NCBI RefSeq assembly: GCF_004335085.1
Contig: NZ_RQRS01000002.1
Span: forward strand, 186,001-250,000
Source of the DNA: Pedobacter nototheniae
GTDB lineage: Bacteria; Bacteroidota; Bacteroidia; Sphingobacteriales; Sphingobacteriaceae
Length of the DNA stretch: 64,000 nucleotides
Direction of reading: 5' to 3'
Under the pieces are notes generated by a model that worked only from the letters and a program-made list of their open reading frames with translations, searched no databases and was not told the DNA's origin. A program made the translations under genes and the position numbers. Shown piece by piece: positions 44,844 to 54,406 of this stretch (position 1 is its first letter; every line of letters begins with the position of its first letter).

Positions 44844-45541
44844 TATTTATTTGTGATGGTAAAATTTCTGATTACACTCAATTTGCTAGAATCCAAATCG
44901 ATACTAATCCGGAGCGGGTCTACTTCTTCTAGATACCTTATTATTCTTCTGTTTTTCCGTAAATGCTTTCTCTTTATATCTTTTGGCATTCCTAATTCAT
45001 CGTATTGATTTAGGTATGGTGCATTGAAAGTCCATTGCCATTTAAAATTATAGGCGAGTAACTTTTTGTTTTTTAAGTGATTTAAATAAACGGCTGATGT
45101 ATCCTTTACTTTAAATTGAGGTTTTACGTTACTCACAAAATAGAGGATATCATAAGGTTTTTGCTTTCCTTTTAATACCTTAATTACCCTTATGCCAGCC
45201 AGATAAAAGACAGGCTTTTTATATTTATTTAGCACACTATCCAGTTTAAGAGGCACACAGGTGATGACAACATCACTGGCATCATAAATTTCACTAATAT
45301 TTAATGCCAGTCGATTTTTCCGTTTCCCCAGAAAAACATTTGTACTATTTTGCAGCGTGTCGAATAAGTCAGCAGTACTCTTTTTCGGAATGTTTTCTTT
45401 ATGATTATTACAAGAAGTAAGCAATAAAATATTTAAGAAAATACTTGTTGCCGATAAAAAAAGTTCCCTTCTTTTTATACCAAAATTTAGTTTTAAACTA
45501 TAAAGCCTTTTAACCCGTATTATCAAATTATGCATCCCCAT
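44843..45541 (-). CDS. Putative T6SS lipoprotein (TssQ candidate)
   Basis: 232 aa. A hydrophobic segment with lipobox (SIFLNILLLTSC, Cys at about 44) is preceded by an unusually long basic N-region, so the real start may be a downstream non-ATG codon. The mature part is beta-rich (YDASDVVITCVPLKLDSVL, FYLAGIRVIKVLKGKQKPYDILYFVS) and ends in a Lys/Arg-rich segment. It lies between tssC and the TssO/P-like genes, where Bacteroidota systems carry a lipoprotein. The name TssQ is tentative. Confidence 0.55.
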   Translation of the reverse strand: MGMHNLIIRVKRLYSLKLNFGIKRRELFLSATSIFLNILLLTSCNNHKENIPKKSTADLFDTLQNSTNVFLGKRKNRLALNISEIYDASDVVITCVPLKLDSVLNKYKKPVFYLAGIRVIKVLKGKQKPYDILYFVSNVKPQFKVKDTSAVYLNHLKNKKLLAYNFKWQWTFNAPYLNQYDELGMPKDIKRKHLRKNRRIIRYLEEVDPLRISIDLDSSKLSVIRNFTITNK

Positions 45542-45608
45542 TCGCTGAATTCGTACAAATAAATTAACCGAAAGGAGCTTTTACTCCAATCGGCTAGTTT
45601 AAATTTTA

Positions 45609-46967
45609 TTACCCTTGTGCATATTCTGTGTTCCATTCAGCCGATTCATCATCGCCTTTATGGCCATCTAATTTGATTACAAAACTTTTTGCTGGAAAAT
45701 ATGGTGTGATATGAAGATCAAGCCAAATTCTATCTTTTTGAATCGGGTCCTGCTCAAAACGAACAATTTTAAATTTTTCAATAAGCCCACCATCAGGCCC
45801 TTTGATACTATCCAGATAACGAACAATTTGACCTCTTAAATCTGCCTCGGTTTTTGATGTCCAGTTTTCGAATACTCTACGATTTAAAAAATCGAATAAT
45901 ACTTTGGTGATATAATCGAATACGCGTACAACTGAATATGTCTGCAATCCGATATTATCACCATTGAATAAGGTTTTAGCTGAAAATGCCATAACTTTTC
46001 CATATTCATTAACCATTGGAACAAGCCCAATTTTTTCTAGATGGGATATTTCAGATTTTTTAAGGTCAAAACGAACCGCATCTATTTCATTAATGGCGCC
46101 ATGTTTTTTACCTGCCGTTACCTGACTCATAAGGGTGGTATACATTTTGCCTGCTAACGAGGCCGATCCTGGTACCATAATATCTTCTGCTTCATCAACC
46201 TCATCGGCTTTCCCCCTTCCGATCAAATAATTGCAAGTCATGATTGTATTGCTTCTAAACGCCTCTCCTCCAGTTAAATTTGCAGAATTGAACATTTCAA
46301 CCACATCATCTGGCTTATCTAAATTGGCAAAATCAGTAACCAACATCGCCTTGTTTTCGTAGGCTATTTTAGACCATTTTTCAACAACTTTATTAGACCC
46401 CAAGTACCCTGGAACAACTAATAAAGAATAGTTTTCGCGAAGATCTAGTCGGTCGAAATTTTGCTTTAATGTTGCAGAAACATAATCAATAAATAGTGGG
46501 TTATCTAAATCTTTAAGTTGATCTTCGTTTGCATTTAAAATGGTTACGTTATTTACCTTATCAACTTCGGTATTTTTATAAAACTGCGCTACAGTACGGT
46601 AAGAAGTCTCTAATTCTCGTGTTATTGAAAGTGTATCCTTCAGATTTTTCTTCAGTTCTTTGCCGGCTAAATCAGCTTTTTGTTTACAAGTATCAGCCAT
46701 TTCAGAAACTGTATTACTATTTTCAAGTAGCTCAACCCACATATTTATAGTTTTGTGAAGATCTTCTCTTTCTTTTTTCTTTTCTGTATCGGTTAAAAAT
46801 ATTTGTTTTCGAGCTTTTCTATCTGGATTTAAGTTTGCTATTCCATCAATGGTGCCTTCTAAGAAGCTAAAGCCACCTGCTTTTGCTAATTTTAATAGTG
46901 GTTCTGCTAGTTTTTCTGCATAACTGTTGCCCTGACTTGCAGTAGAAACTTTTTGCGATTGTGCCAT
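45609..46967 (-). CDS. tssC: TssC, large subunit of the T6SS contractile sheath
   Basis: 452 aa, the length of Bacteroidota TssC (DUF5458-type). Recognisable parts are AGGFSFLEGTIDGIANLNPDRKARKQIFL, LFIDYVSATLKQNFDRLDLRENYSLLVVPGYLG, and the C-terminal YSVVRVFDYITKVLFDFLNRRVFENWTSKTEADLRGQIVRYLDSI followed by RIWLDLHITPYFPAKSFVIKLDG. With TssB it builds the sheath whose contraction drives injection. It follows tssB after 33 bp. Confidence 0.9.
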   Translation of the reverse strand: MAQSQKVSTASQGNSYAEKLAEPLLKLAKAGGFSFLEGTIDGIANLNPDRKARKQIFLTDTEKKKEREDLHKTINMWVELLENSNTVSEMADTCKQKADLAGKELKKNLKDTLSITRELETSYRTVAQFYKNTEVDKVNNVTILNANEDQLKDLDNPLFIDYVSATLKQNFDRLDLRENYSLLVVPGYLGSNKVVEKWSKIAYENKAMLVTDFANLDKPDDVVEMFNSANLTGGEAFRSNTIMTCNYLIGRGKADEVDEAEDIMVPGSASLAGKMYTTLMSQVTAGKKHGAINEIDAVRFDLKKSEISHLEKIGLVPMVNEYGKVMAFSAKTLFNGDNIGLQTYSVVRVFDYITKVLFDFLNRRVFENWTSKTEADLRGQIVRYLDSIKGPDGGLIEKFKIVRFEQDPIQKDRIWLDLHITPYFPAKSFVIKLDGHKGDDESAEWNTEYAQG

Positions 46968-47000
46968 ATCTTATTTTGAGTTACGTGAATTGTAAATGGA

Positions 47001-47588
47001 TTATCTATTATTTTCAAGCTCTTGTGCCAATTGTTTTAAGGCATCAATTACGGCTCCTTTTGTATCTTCGTTTTCCAACATCGATTTAAGCACCTTATTT
47101 ACCTTCAATTGCTTATTAATTTTGTTGTACTGCTGCTCTTTTAAACTCTGATTCCGCAAATAGCTGCTTTGACGAGTAATGTTAATTGGAGAAAAATCGC
47201 CTAGATTTTTAAATGAAACATTTTCTTTTGTGGTTACGCCATCCAGCGATTCCATTTCAACCTCAACTGAAGGGTTAAAATGCCTGAAAACATCTTCAAT
47301 TGTTTTCAAACCTGAAATTGCTTCTGGCTGGATTGGATCTTCCGCTGTTAGTTTCGAAACTAAGAGCGTTTTGTTGTGCTGAATTTGCTGAATAGCTTCA
47401 TTGGCATCTACTGTTACCTCGTTGCCGCCAATTCCATAGCTGTAGTTTGACATAGTGTTTGATTTTAAGTTTATTTCAGGATTAGAAAATTTGTTAACTG
47501 GTTTACTGGTTATAGTTGTTTCATTCACTTTCTTTTCGGAAGGCAAAAGCTGTTTAATTTTATTTTTTATCTTTTTAAAAAAATCCAT
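47001..47588 (-). CDS. tssB: TssB, small subunit of the T6SS contractile sheath
   Basis: 195 aa from the ATG at 47588. Family sequence starts at residue 46 (MSNYSYGIGGNEVTVDANEA, ATG at 47453), so the true protein may be 150 aa; the first 45 residues are Lys-rich and could be a real extension. Core motifs are LKTIEDVFRHFNPSVEVEMESLDG and ENVSFKNLGDFSPINITRQSSYL. It pairs with TssC in the cytoplasmic sheath. The gene lies between clpV and tssC. Confidence 0.85.
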   Translation of the reverse strand: MDFFKKIKNKIKQLLPSEKKVNETTITSKPVNKFSNPEINLKSNTMSNYSYGIGGNEVTVDANEAIQQIQHNKTLLVSKLTAEDPIQPEAISGLKTIEDVFRHFNPSVEVEMESLDGVTTKENVSFKNLGDFSPINITRQSSYLRNQSLKEQQYNKINKQLKVNKVLKSMLENEDTKGAVIDALKQLAQELENNR

Positions 47589-47615
47589 TAATTCATTGAT
47601 TAATAAATGATGTGG

Positions 47616-50129
47616 CTAGGCTTTAATAATCTCCCATTTAATATCCCCTGCTTCATCAACTCCTAACTGGATATGGCTATTTTTTAATATTTCCTCAGCC
47701 ACTATCATTTTCGAAATTGGCCTTCGAATCTCTTTCCTTATTACGCCACTAATTTGTCTGGCTCCATATTTTGAATTAAAGCCATTAAGTGCCAACACCT
47801 GTTTGGCTGCATCAGTTATGGTTAGGCTAATGCTTAATTTCGCCAGGGCATCGTATAAGGCTTTCATCTGAATGTCGAAAATCTGAACAGCCATTTCTTC
47901 AGTAATCGGGCTAAATGGAACTATCTCTGTTAATCTGGCTAAAAACTCTGGTCGAAAATAGTTTGTAACTAAATCCAGCAATACATTTGGTTTAGGAAGT
48001 TCGCCTCCGGCAAATTTTTCTGCAATAAATTCGCTACCAATATTTGAAGTGAAAAGGATTAATGCATTGCTAAAATCACCTTCTTTACCCAGTTTATCAT
48101 GAATATGTCCTTCATCCATTATTTGAAGAAAAATATCAAATACAGATTGATGTGCTTTTTCTATCTCATCAAATAACACAACAGAATAGGGTTGCTGCCT
48201 AATTTTATTTACTAGCATCCCCCCCTCTTCATAACCCACGTAGCCAGGAGGTGCTCCATAAAAAAGCGCTGCAGAATGTTCTTCTTTAAACTCAGACATA
48301 TCGAAACGAATCATTGCTTTTTCATCATTAAATAAAAGCTCGGCGATTGATTTTGCTAGTTCGGTTTTTCCTGTTCCCGTTGGTCCCAATAAAAAGAATG
48401 AACCAATTGGTTGTCCTTGTTTATTTATCCCACTTCTACTTTCAATAATAGCATCCGCTACAACTTTTAAAGCATACTCTTGTCCTACCATCCTTCGCTT
48501 TAAATGAGATTCCATATTCAGTAATTTTTCCTTTTCCTGACTTTGGATTTTACCAATTGGGATTCCCGTTTTTGCCGCTACAATAGCCGATATCTCCGCC
48601 TTTCCTATGATTTCTCTTTTTACGACTGCCAATCCTGTTAGCGCAATCAATATTTTTCGGAGATAAATAGTTAATTCATCCACAGTTGAAAGCTTATCTG
48701 CCTCAACTTCATTATTTAATTGTTCAAATAATATCGGACTTAATTGATTTGGTAATTGGCTACTAAACCACTTTAATGCGTGTATTTTATTCTCCTCCTC
48801 AAGTGTTTCATCAACAATAATGCTTTCTAATTCAATCTCTAACTTTTCAATATCTCTTTCAGAAGATTCATTCATCATCCTAACTGCCGCCATAGTTCTA
48901 TCAAGTAAATCAAGAGCAGCATCAGGCAATCTTTTATCCTTAATATACCGCTTAGCTAACCTTACGCACTCAGCAGTTACCTGATAATCAACTTTTAACT
49001 GGTGATGATCTTCATACTTCGGCACTAGTAAATCGAGCATCTTTATAGCTGTTTGAATGTTAGGCTCATTTACCTTTAATAGTTCAAAACGTCTATTAAA
49101 AGCTTGTTCGGGTTCAATAATTTTGCGATATTCTTCAAGAGTTGTAGCTCCAATTACCGTTATTTCGCCCCTCGCCAATTCTGGTTTAAGTAAGTTTCCG
49201 GCACCGGATCCTATTGATCCTTTTTCATCCAGAAAAACATGCATTTCATCAATAAATAAGATGGCTTTATGCTGTTGTTTTAAAGCAGAAATTATCTTCT
49301 TCAAGCGATCTTCTACTTCACCCTTATAACTTGCACCAGCCATTAAAGCACCAAAATCAAGCTCAAGAAGTGAAGCTTCATGCAAATGCTTCGGCACTTC
49401 TTTGTTAATAATCGCTTGAGCAAAACCATCAACTAAAGCCGTTTTACCAACGCCAGGCTCACCTGCAATAATTACGTTGGGTTTATTCCGTCTACCAAGT
49501 ATTTCAATTATTTGCCTGGTTTCACTTTCCCTGCCTACAATTGGATCTAACCTATTTTCGCGAGCCAAAGCGGTTTTATCAATACAGTATTTTTTAAGAA
49601 TATCATTGTGTTGCGAGAGATTTATCCCATTTTCGGTTAACCTAAGTTCATTTTGGTTTTCAAACGATGATTGTAAACTATTTTCAGGTTCATATAAATC
49701 ATACAATTCATTTTCTCTTAAAGGAAATGACTTTAGTTGTGCAGTTGTAAATCCAATATTCGGTTTAATTAAAGCAGCTAAAACACAAGTAGTATTAATA
49801 CTATTAATTCCTAATTTTAATCTTACATCATCCGACGTATTCATTACGCTATAAATGGCATCGTTAGGATTGATATCTTCAGGTAACATGCTTACCTTCG
49901 GATAATCTTCAATCCTAACTTCTGCCCAGTCAATCATATAATGTATATCTTTCCCCAGCAATTCTAAAAAGTCTGTTAATCCAGATTCTTTGTGAAGTAA
50001 TGCCCTTAATAAATGAGCGGGGCCATACTCACTGTTGTAGTTTTCTTTAGCAAAACCTTTGGCAATCTCTAAGCAAGAGAGCAAGGTTTCGTTGAATTGG
50101 AGCGTTGAATTAAATATTGTATTCTTCAT
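47616..50129 (-). CDS. clpV: ClpV (TssH), T6SS sheath-disassembly AAA+ ATPase
   Basis: 837 aa. The Clp N-domain (about 10-150) is followed by AAA-1 with Walker A GEPGVGKT and Walker B ILFIDEMHVF, a short middle domain (about 420-540), and AAA-2 with GPTGTGKTELAKSIAELLF and YSVVLFDEIEKAH. C-terminal sensor GFNSKYGARQI is also clear. It unfolds contracted TssBC sheath for reuse. It is the first gene of the leftward T6SS run, with the divergent control region 50130-50519 upstream. Confidence 0.95.
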   Translation of the reverse strand: MKNTIFNSTLQFNETLLSCLEIAKGFAKENYNSEYGPAHLLRALLHKESGLTDFLELLGKDIHYMIDWAEVRIEDYPKVSMLPEDINPNDAIYSVMNTSDDVRLKLGINSINTTCVLAALIKPNIGFTTAQLKSFPLRENELYDLYEPENSLQSSFENQNELRLTENGINLSQHNDILKKYCIDKTALARENRLDPIVGRESETRQIIEILGRRNKPNVIIAGEPGVGKTALVDGFAQAIINKEVPKHLHEASLLELDFGALMAGASYKGEVEDRLKKIISALKQQHKAILFIDEMHVFLDEKGSIGSGAGNLLKPELARGEITVIGATTLEEYRKIIEPEQAFNRRFELLKVNEPNIQTAIKMLDLLVPKYEDHHQLKVDYQVTAECVRLAKRYIKDKRLPDAALDLLDRTMAAVRMMNESSERDIEKLEIELESIIVDETLEEENKIHALKWFSSQLPNQLSPILFEQLNNEVEADKLSTVDELTIYLRKILIALTGLAVVKREIIGKAEISAIVAAKTGIPIGKIQSQEKEKLLNMESHLKRRMVGQEYALKVVADAIIESRSGINKQGQPIGSFFLLGPTGTGKTELAKSIAELLFNDEKAMIRFDMSEFKEEHSAALFYGAPPGYVGYEEGGMLVNKIRQQPYSVVLFDEIEKAHQSVFDIFLQIMDEGHIHDKLGKEGDFSNALILFTSNIGSEFIAEKFAGGELPKPNVLLDLVTNYFRPEFLARLTEIVPFSPITEEMAVQIFDIQMKALYDALAKLSISLTITDAAKQVLALNGFNSKYGARQISGVIRKEIRRPISKMIVAEEILKNSHIQLGVDEAGDIKWEIIKA

Positions 50130-50519
50130 TTAATCTTCAGTATAAAACCTTCAAAACCCATTATAAACGAGTTTTAATTAAACATTGTTGTAAAAAGCAT
50201 GAGCAAAAACTATCCAAAAAAAATAAATTTCTTAATTCATTTTCGGCAAGTACAACGGGAATAAATAATCAATAGGGGCAATTAAACTCTTTTGTTTAAC
50301 TAATGGGATTTTCAAAAAAACAGGAAGAAAAATATTCGGTAAGCTTCAAGTAATTATATTTTAAATCCTTAAGGTAGGACTGAAACATATGCTAAAACTA
50401 TAAATTAATTTTTGATAAAACTATATTTTTTTTCAAAATAAAATTACAACATGTAAAATAGTTTGTATAATTACAAGTAATTATTTCAAATTAAATATTG
50501 TAAGTTTTTTTAGTATAAC
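50130..50519. promoter_or_regulatory. Divergent control region between clpV and tssG
   Basis: 390 bp of very AT-rich sequence without a credible ORF separates the leftward and rightward T6SS operons, so it must hold both promoters. A perfect 8+2+8 inverted repeat, ataattacaagtaattat, lies at 50467-50484, 36 bp before tssG, and a matching half (caagtaattat) at 50347-50357. These could bind a regulator of the whole locus. No clear Bacteroidota -33/-7 promoter is assigned. Confidence 0.55.
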
Positions 50520-51437
50520 ATGAATATAATTGATAAAATTGAAACGGATGTTAAGGCTGAGGTACTGGCGGTATCATTATTAACCGAAACAACCGATTTC
50601 AGTAAAATTATATTTAAGCGGTTAGGATTAGATGCCAGGGGGCATACTAAAGATATAAACAGAGTTTACAGTGCTCAAGGATTATTTGATTTAAATCAAT
50701 ACACCATAATTGAAATTTATAGGCAAAGCATTTATGAGGCCGTGCCCGAACATGTATTTCATCCCAGTACTTTAGGTGGTTTTGATAAAACTGAAGAAGA
50801 TATTATTAATGAAATACGCTTACAAAGAAAAAGAGAGGATGAGGCACGAAAATTCCTTCAACCATTTGAACAAGAGGCATCTTATATAGAAATGCAAGCA
50901 CTTTTAATCGAATTAATGTTTGATAAAAAGGAAAATTATGATAATCTATTGCATTTATTCCAGCAGGGCTGGCCAATTTTAAAGAAACTATCAAAAGCTA
51001 CGGCATTAGCATACATTTATATATTATCTATTTTACACAAGGTTAGAGGTGATAAAGATTGGACCGAAAAAGCATTATCCTTCATTTTAGGCTATACTGT
51101 TGAAATATTTTCCGTGATTGAGCTAAAGAAAATAGGTATACAAAAAGAATCCTTTGAAATTGGTGGTTGCCGTTTAGGAATAGAATCAAATCTTTCCGGT
51201 TTCCAATATGATGGGGTTGCAGATTGGAAAGTACAAATTGGTCCTATTCCAGAAAAATCAGCTATCTCGGTTTTGCCTGGTTCAGATTTTATAGATTTAG
51301 TAAACATATTATCAGAACAATTTATCCCTGCAAACATATTTACACAAATTAAAATCGTAACCGAAAAAAGCTCAGATTCTATCCTTTCTGAATCAAATTC
51401 TGAAAGTTGCATTTTAGATTATACATTTTATTTATAG
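50520..51437 (+). CDS. tssG: TssG, T6SS baseplate subunit
   Basis: 305 aa. The region IYEAVPEHVFHPSTLGGFDKTEEDIINEIRLQRKREDEARKFLQPFEQE is characteristic of the Bacteroidota TssG family. The C-terminal half has GGCRLGIESNLSGFQYDGVADWKVQIGPI. TssG joins TssF, TssE and TssK in the baseplate. It opens the rightward operon, and tssN follows after 13 bp. Confidence 0.85.
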   Translation: MNIIDKIETDVKAEVLAVSLLTETTDFSKIIFKRLGLDARGHTKDINRVYSAQGLFDLNQYTIIEIYRQSIYEAVPEHVFHPSTLGGFDKTEEDIINEIRLQRKREDEARKFLQPFEQEASYIEMQALLIELMFDKKENYDNLLHLFQQGWPILKKLSKATALAYIYILSILHKVRGDKDWTEKALSFILGYTVEIFSVIELKKIGIQKESFEIGGCRLGIESNLSGFQYDGVADWKVQIGPIPEKSAISVLPGSDFIDLVNILSEQFIPANIFTQIKIVTEKSSDSILSESNSESCILDYTFYL

Positions 51438-51450
51438 CGACGCTTGAATT

Positions 51451-52335
51451 ATGATTATTAAAACTATTTTTTTACAGTATTTATTGCTTCCTCTAATTGC
51501 AATTATAATCGCATCATGCTTGGTGCTTGTTAAAAAGAAAAATGAACTGGTTAACAATATCCAGCTCATTGTTTTCATTTTAGTATCGTCGTTAATTTTA
51601 TGTATACCAGGCTTTTTAGGGTTTACAGGAAATCGATTTGTACCAATTTATTATTTGATAGCACAGTGTTTGTATTTAGTTGCTGGTGTGGGTTTTGTAA
51701 AATGGTATCCCATCTTCTTCCACGATCAGGTAAAGGAATACAAAGCGTTATTTCAAATTTTAGTGATGACTGTAAGTATGTTGCTCGGTGCTTTTCTATT
51801 TGCTACACTCTTTAATTTATTTAGTGAAATAAGCAATGGTTACATGGCTGCAACAAGTATGCTTACCTTCTGTATTCCATTGTTATTTTATTGGACTTAT
51901 ATAGCCTTTATTGATATTCCATATGAGATTTATGATGTATGGACCTATCCGATTGGTACGGGAGAAATTAGTTTTGAGGGTTTAGATTTTAATAAATTAA
52001 TGGTTATAGAGTTGGAATTTAGTAGAGAGTTAAATGATAGAGATCGATCAAGAGTAAAAGCAAAGGCTCCTGCTGAGATACCATTTGGAGTTTGGTTTAA
52101 AAAATTTATAGAAGATTATAATTCGAAATTCCCACATCAAAACATAGAATATATTAATGATGCTAATGAACCTTACAGTTGGATTTTCTATTATAAAAAG
52201 TCATTTTTTCACCGGAGAAGGTTAATGAATCCTAAACTAAATATCCTTCAAAATAACATTAAAGAGCAGGTAACCATTATCACCAAAAGAGTTATACAAA
52301 ATAGCGTAGAAAACATCAAAAATCTCAAAATCTAA
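51451..52335 (+). CDS. tssN: TssN, polytopic T6SS inner-membrane protein
   Basis: 294 aa: five hydrophobic helices in the first ~160 residues (for example LLPLIAIIIASCLVLV, LIVFILVSSLILCIPGFLGF, ILVMTVSMLLGAFLFATLFNLF, FCIPLLFYWTYIAFI), then a cytoplasmic domain (~165-294) with PIGTGEISFEGLDFNKLMVIELEF and EPYSWIFYYKK. This topology and the position between tssG and tssK fit TssN, the membrane platform of subtype-iii systems without TssL/TssM. The assignment is by topology and synteny. Confidence 0.78.
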   Translation: MIIKTIFLQYLLLPLIAIIIASCLVLVKKKNELVNNIQLIVFILVSSLILCIPGFLGFTGNRFVPIYYLIAQCLYLVAGVGFVKWYPIFFHDQVKEYKALFQILVMTVSMLLGAFLFATLFNLFSEISNGYMAATSMLTFCIPLLFYWTYIAFIDIPYEIYDVWTYPIGTGEISFEGLDFNKLMVIELEFSRELNDRDRSRVKAKAPAEIPFGVWFKKFIEDYNSKFPHQNIEYINDANEPYSWIFYYKKSFFHRRRLMNPKLNILQNNIKEQVTIITKRVIQNSVENIKNLKI

Positions 52336-52337
52336 AT

Positions 52338-53495
52338 ATGATTATACCTCAAAAATATCTTGCTGTAAACTGGGCAGACGGCATGAAGGTTAATAAATCT
52401 CACTTTATTAACAACGAAAATTATTATACGGATACCATTAGAGATATGGCTTCGGTGCAATTAAATAATTATAATTATGGTTTATTGCCATCTTTGGAAG
52501 GTGGTGAGGCTGCTTTAAGCAAATTTACGGTTACTAAAACTACAACCAATCAAGTACAAATTCATATATCTCGTTTACAAGCCATTACACCGGGCGGCGT
52601 TCGAATTTCCATTTTAAATGATATTACAAGCGTTCATTCTTTATCAGATTTCCCTAACATTAAAACCGATTTGCTTGATGGTACAAAAGAGGAGTTTTAT
52701 GTTCTTATAACTGTTAATCCATTTGAGCAAATCCCTATCGGAAGCCCTGACCCTGAAGAAGTTCCAATCAGACAACCTCAAACACAACCTAAATATGAAA
52801 TTCAGCTTGTTAACGCAAAAAATGTAAATGTAGATCAACTTGGGGGCTATATTTTAGTTATCGGCAGAATAATAAAACAAGGAGAAAGTTATTTAAAGGA
52901 TGAAGATTTTATTGCGCCTTGCACAAGTATTAGTAGTGATGCAAAATTGATTAGTGAATACATTTCTATAGGAAGATGTTTTAACGAGATGCAAAATATG
53001 TCATTACAGATTATTCAGAAAATATTGTTCAAAAACCAGCAATCAAAAGTTGCGCAAAACGTAAAATTGATGTGTGAAACGGTTCTAAGTTTTTGTACTC
53101 AAAACTATTTTTACTTCAGAAATATTGGCAAACAGCAGGCACCCGTATTTTTAATTAATGCAATTTCTATTTTTTCAAACTATTTATATACCGCAATTAA
53201 TATTCTGCCCGAAAACGAAAAAGAAGAATTATTAAATTATTTTTTTGAATGGAGTGATGTTACACCAATTAATTTTCAAAATAACCTGTCGGGAATTATT
53301 GAAATTAATTACAATCATTATAAAGCTGGCAACTATTTATACGAAATTCAAGTTATGTTGAACAATGTTGTTTTAATTTGGCAAAAATTAAATATGCTTG
53401 AGTTTATTGGTCAGCACAAAGAAAATATCGTTGTAAAACAAGAAGTACTTACACATGTAGTTAAAGAAAAAAAGGGTTGGAGTATTTTAGATTAA
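52338..53495 (+). CDS. tssK: TssK, T6SS baseplate subunit
   Basis: 385 aa starting 2 bp after tssN. The N-terminal KYLAVNWADGMKVNKSHFINNENYYTDTIRDM is the TssK signature region (WxxGM and following His). Further on are YNYGLLPSL, HISRLQAITPGGVRI, EFYVLITVNPFEQIPIGSPDPEEVPIRQP and a helical C-terminal half. The tail KKGWSILD resembles that of the unknown protein at 42956. TssK links the baseplate to the membrane complex. Confidence 0.87.
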   Translation: MIIPQKYLAVNWADGMKVNKSHFINNENYYTDTIRDMASVQLNNYNYGLLPSLEGGEAALSKFTVTKTTTNQVQIHISRLQAITPGGVRISILNDITSVHSLSDFPNIKTDLLDGTKEEFYVLITVNPFEQIPIGSPDPEEVPIRQPQTQPKYEIQLVNAKNVNVDQLGGYILVIGRIIKQGESYLKDEDFIAPCTSISSDAKLISEYISIGRCFNEMQNMSLQIIQKILFKNQQSKVAQNVKLMCETVLSFCTQNYFYFRNIGKQQAPVFLINAISIFSNYLYTAINILPENEKEELLNYFFEWSDVTPINFQNNLSGIIEINYNHYKAGNYLYEIQVMLNNVVLIWQKLNMLEFIGQHKENIVVKQEVLTHVVKEKKGWSILD

Positions 53496-53559
53496 GAAGA
53501 AATGCTTTTGCAAAGCAATTTTTAATATTTACATTAAGAGTTGCTTAACCCATTCATTT

Positions 53560-54264
53560 ATGTACAATAAAGTTGTAGTGATTAATACTTTTGAACCTGG
53601 AGATTTTCAGATCGACCACTTTGCAAAAGCTTATGATAATGGTGTATCTGAAAGCGGTAATTTGAGCGAATTATTTTTTACCAATAACATGGTTTTCTCG
53701 GCCACCCCATTTCCTGAAAAGCACACTTTCGAAACCCTTGAAACAGATTTAAAACAGCTGGTTACTGCGATAAAAAGTGCGAGTACAATTATATTCTTCA
53801 CCAACTATAAACCAGGCAGAACAAATCATCAACTTAAAAGCCTAATATCAAGATTATTTCATACTACAGCTGGTGGCATAAACAATGGAATTTGGGGCGA
53901 TTTTAATTCATTTCATAAACAACAAGTTCGAATTATAACTTATATGGATGATTTAAAAACGTCAATAGAGTATAAGGCTGCCCGTGATCCACAGAAATTC
54001 CCAATCCAAAAAGTGCCTTTCAGATTTTTCGGTTTTGGGCGTATAAGGGCTATTCACATCAGGTGTATCCTCGAAAAAGGTTACAATAAAACTATTTTAA
54101 AAGAAATGGCTTTATTACATGAATTTGGTAGACAGGATGTTGGTTTAGAACCGAACAAGCCATCTCAGGAGAAAATGAAAATAATGTTTGATAAAAATGA
54201 CTCACCACAAGAATCAATCGATAAACAAGAAATAAAGAAAAAACGAACTCGCATTAAATTATAA
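53560..54264 (+). CDS. Flavodoxin-fold (NAD(P)H oxidoreductase-like) protein at the end of the T6SS operon
   Basis: 234 aa. The sequence pattern follows Flavodoxin_2/NAD(P)H-quinone oxidoreductases: a first strand KVVVINTF, a helix with FAKAYDNGVSESGNLSELFFTNN, MVFSATPFP, LVTAIKSASTIIFFTNYKPG, LKSLISRLFHTTAGG, strand QVRIITYM, and FRFFGFGRIRAIHIRCILEKG. The usual FMN phosphate-binding loop is not obvious (TFEPGDFQI instead), so cofactor binding is uncertain. The C-terminal ~40 residues are Lys-rich. It starts 65 bp after tssK, and its role in secretion, if any, is unknown. Confidence 0.6.
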   Translation: MYNKVVVINTFEPGDFQIDHFAKAYDNGVSESGNLSELFFTNNMVFSATPFPEKHTFETLETDLKQLVTAIKSASTIIFFTNYKPGRTNHQLKSLISRLFHTTAGGINNGIWGDFNSFHKQQVRIITYMDDLKTSIEYKAARDPQKFPIQKVPFRFFGFGRIRAIHIRCILEKGYNKTILKEMALLHEFGRQDVGLEPNKPSQEKMKIMFDKNDSPQESIDKQEIKKKRTRIKL

Positions 54265-54360
54265 GTATCATAAGGCAATTTCTCTAAATTATTTTCTTTA
54301 AAAAACTGATCTAATGGAGCCGAAGTAAGTCGAAACCTAGTTTATAAGTCATAAATAAGA

Positions 54361-54388
54361 AACCCGGTTAAAATAATTCAACCGGGTT
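54361..54388. terminator. Bidirectional terminator between convergent genes
   Basis: 9-bp arms aacccggtt and aaccgggtt lie 10 nt apart, followed by a T-rich tract rightward and by TTTCTTATTT leftward. The hairpin sits between the stops at 54264 and 54407. Confidence 0.85.
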
Positions 54389-54406
54389 TTACTTTTCTAA
54401 CAATAT

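Noticed and set aside
49057-49854. Rightward ORFs of 90 and 125 codons within clpV
   Set aside because: They are antisense to highly conserved AAA+ motifs and have no support of their own.
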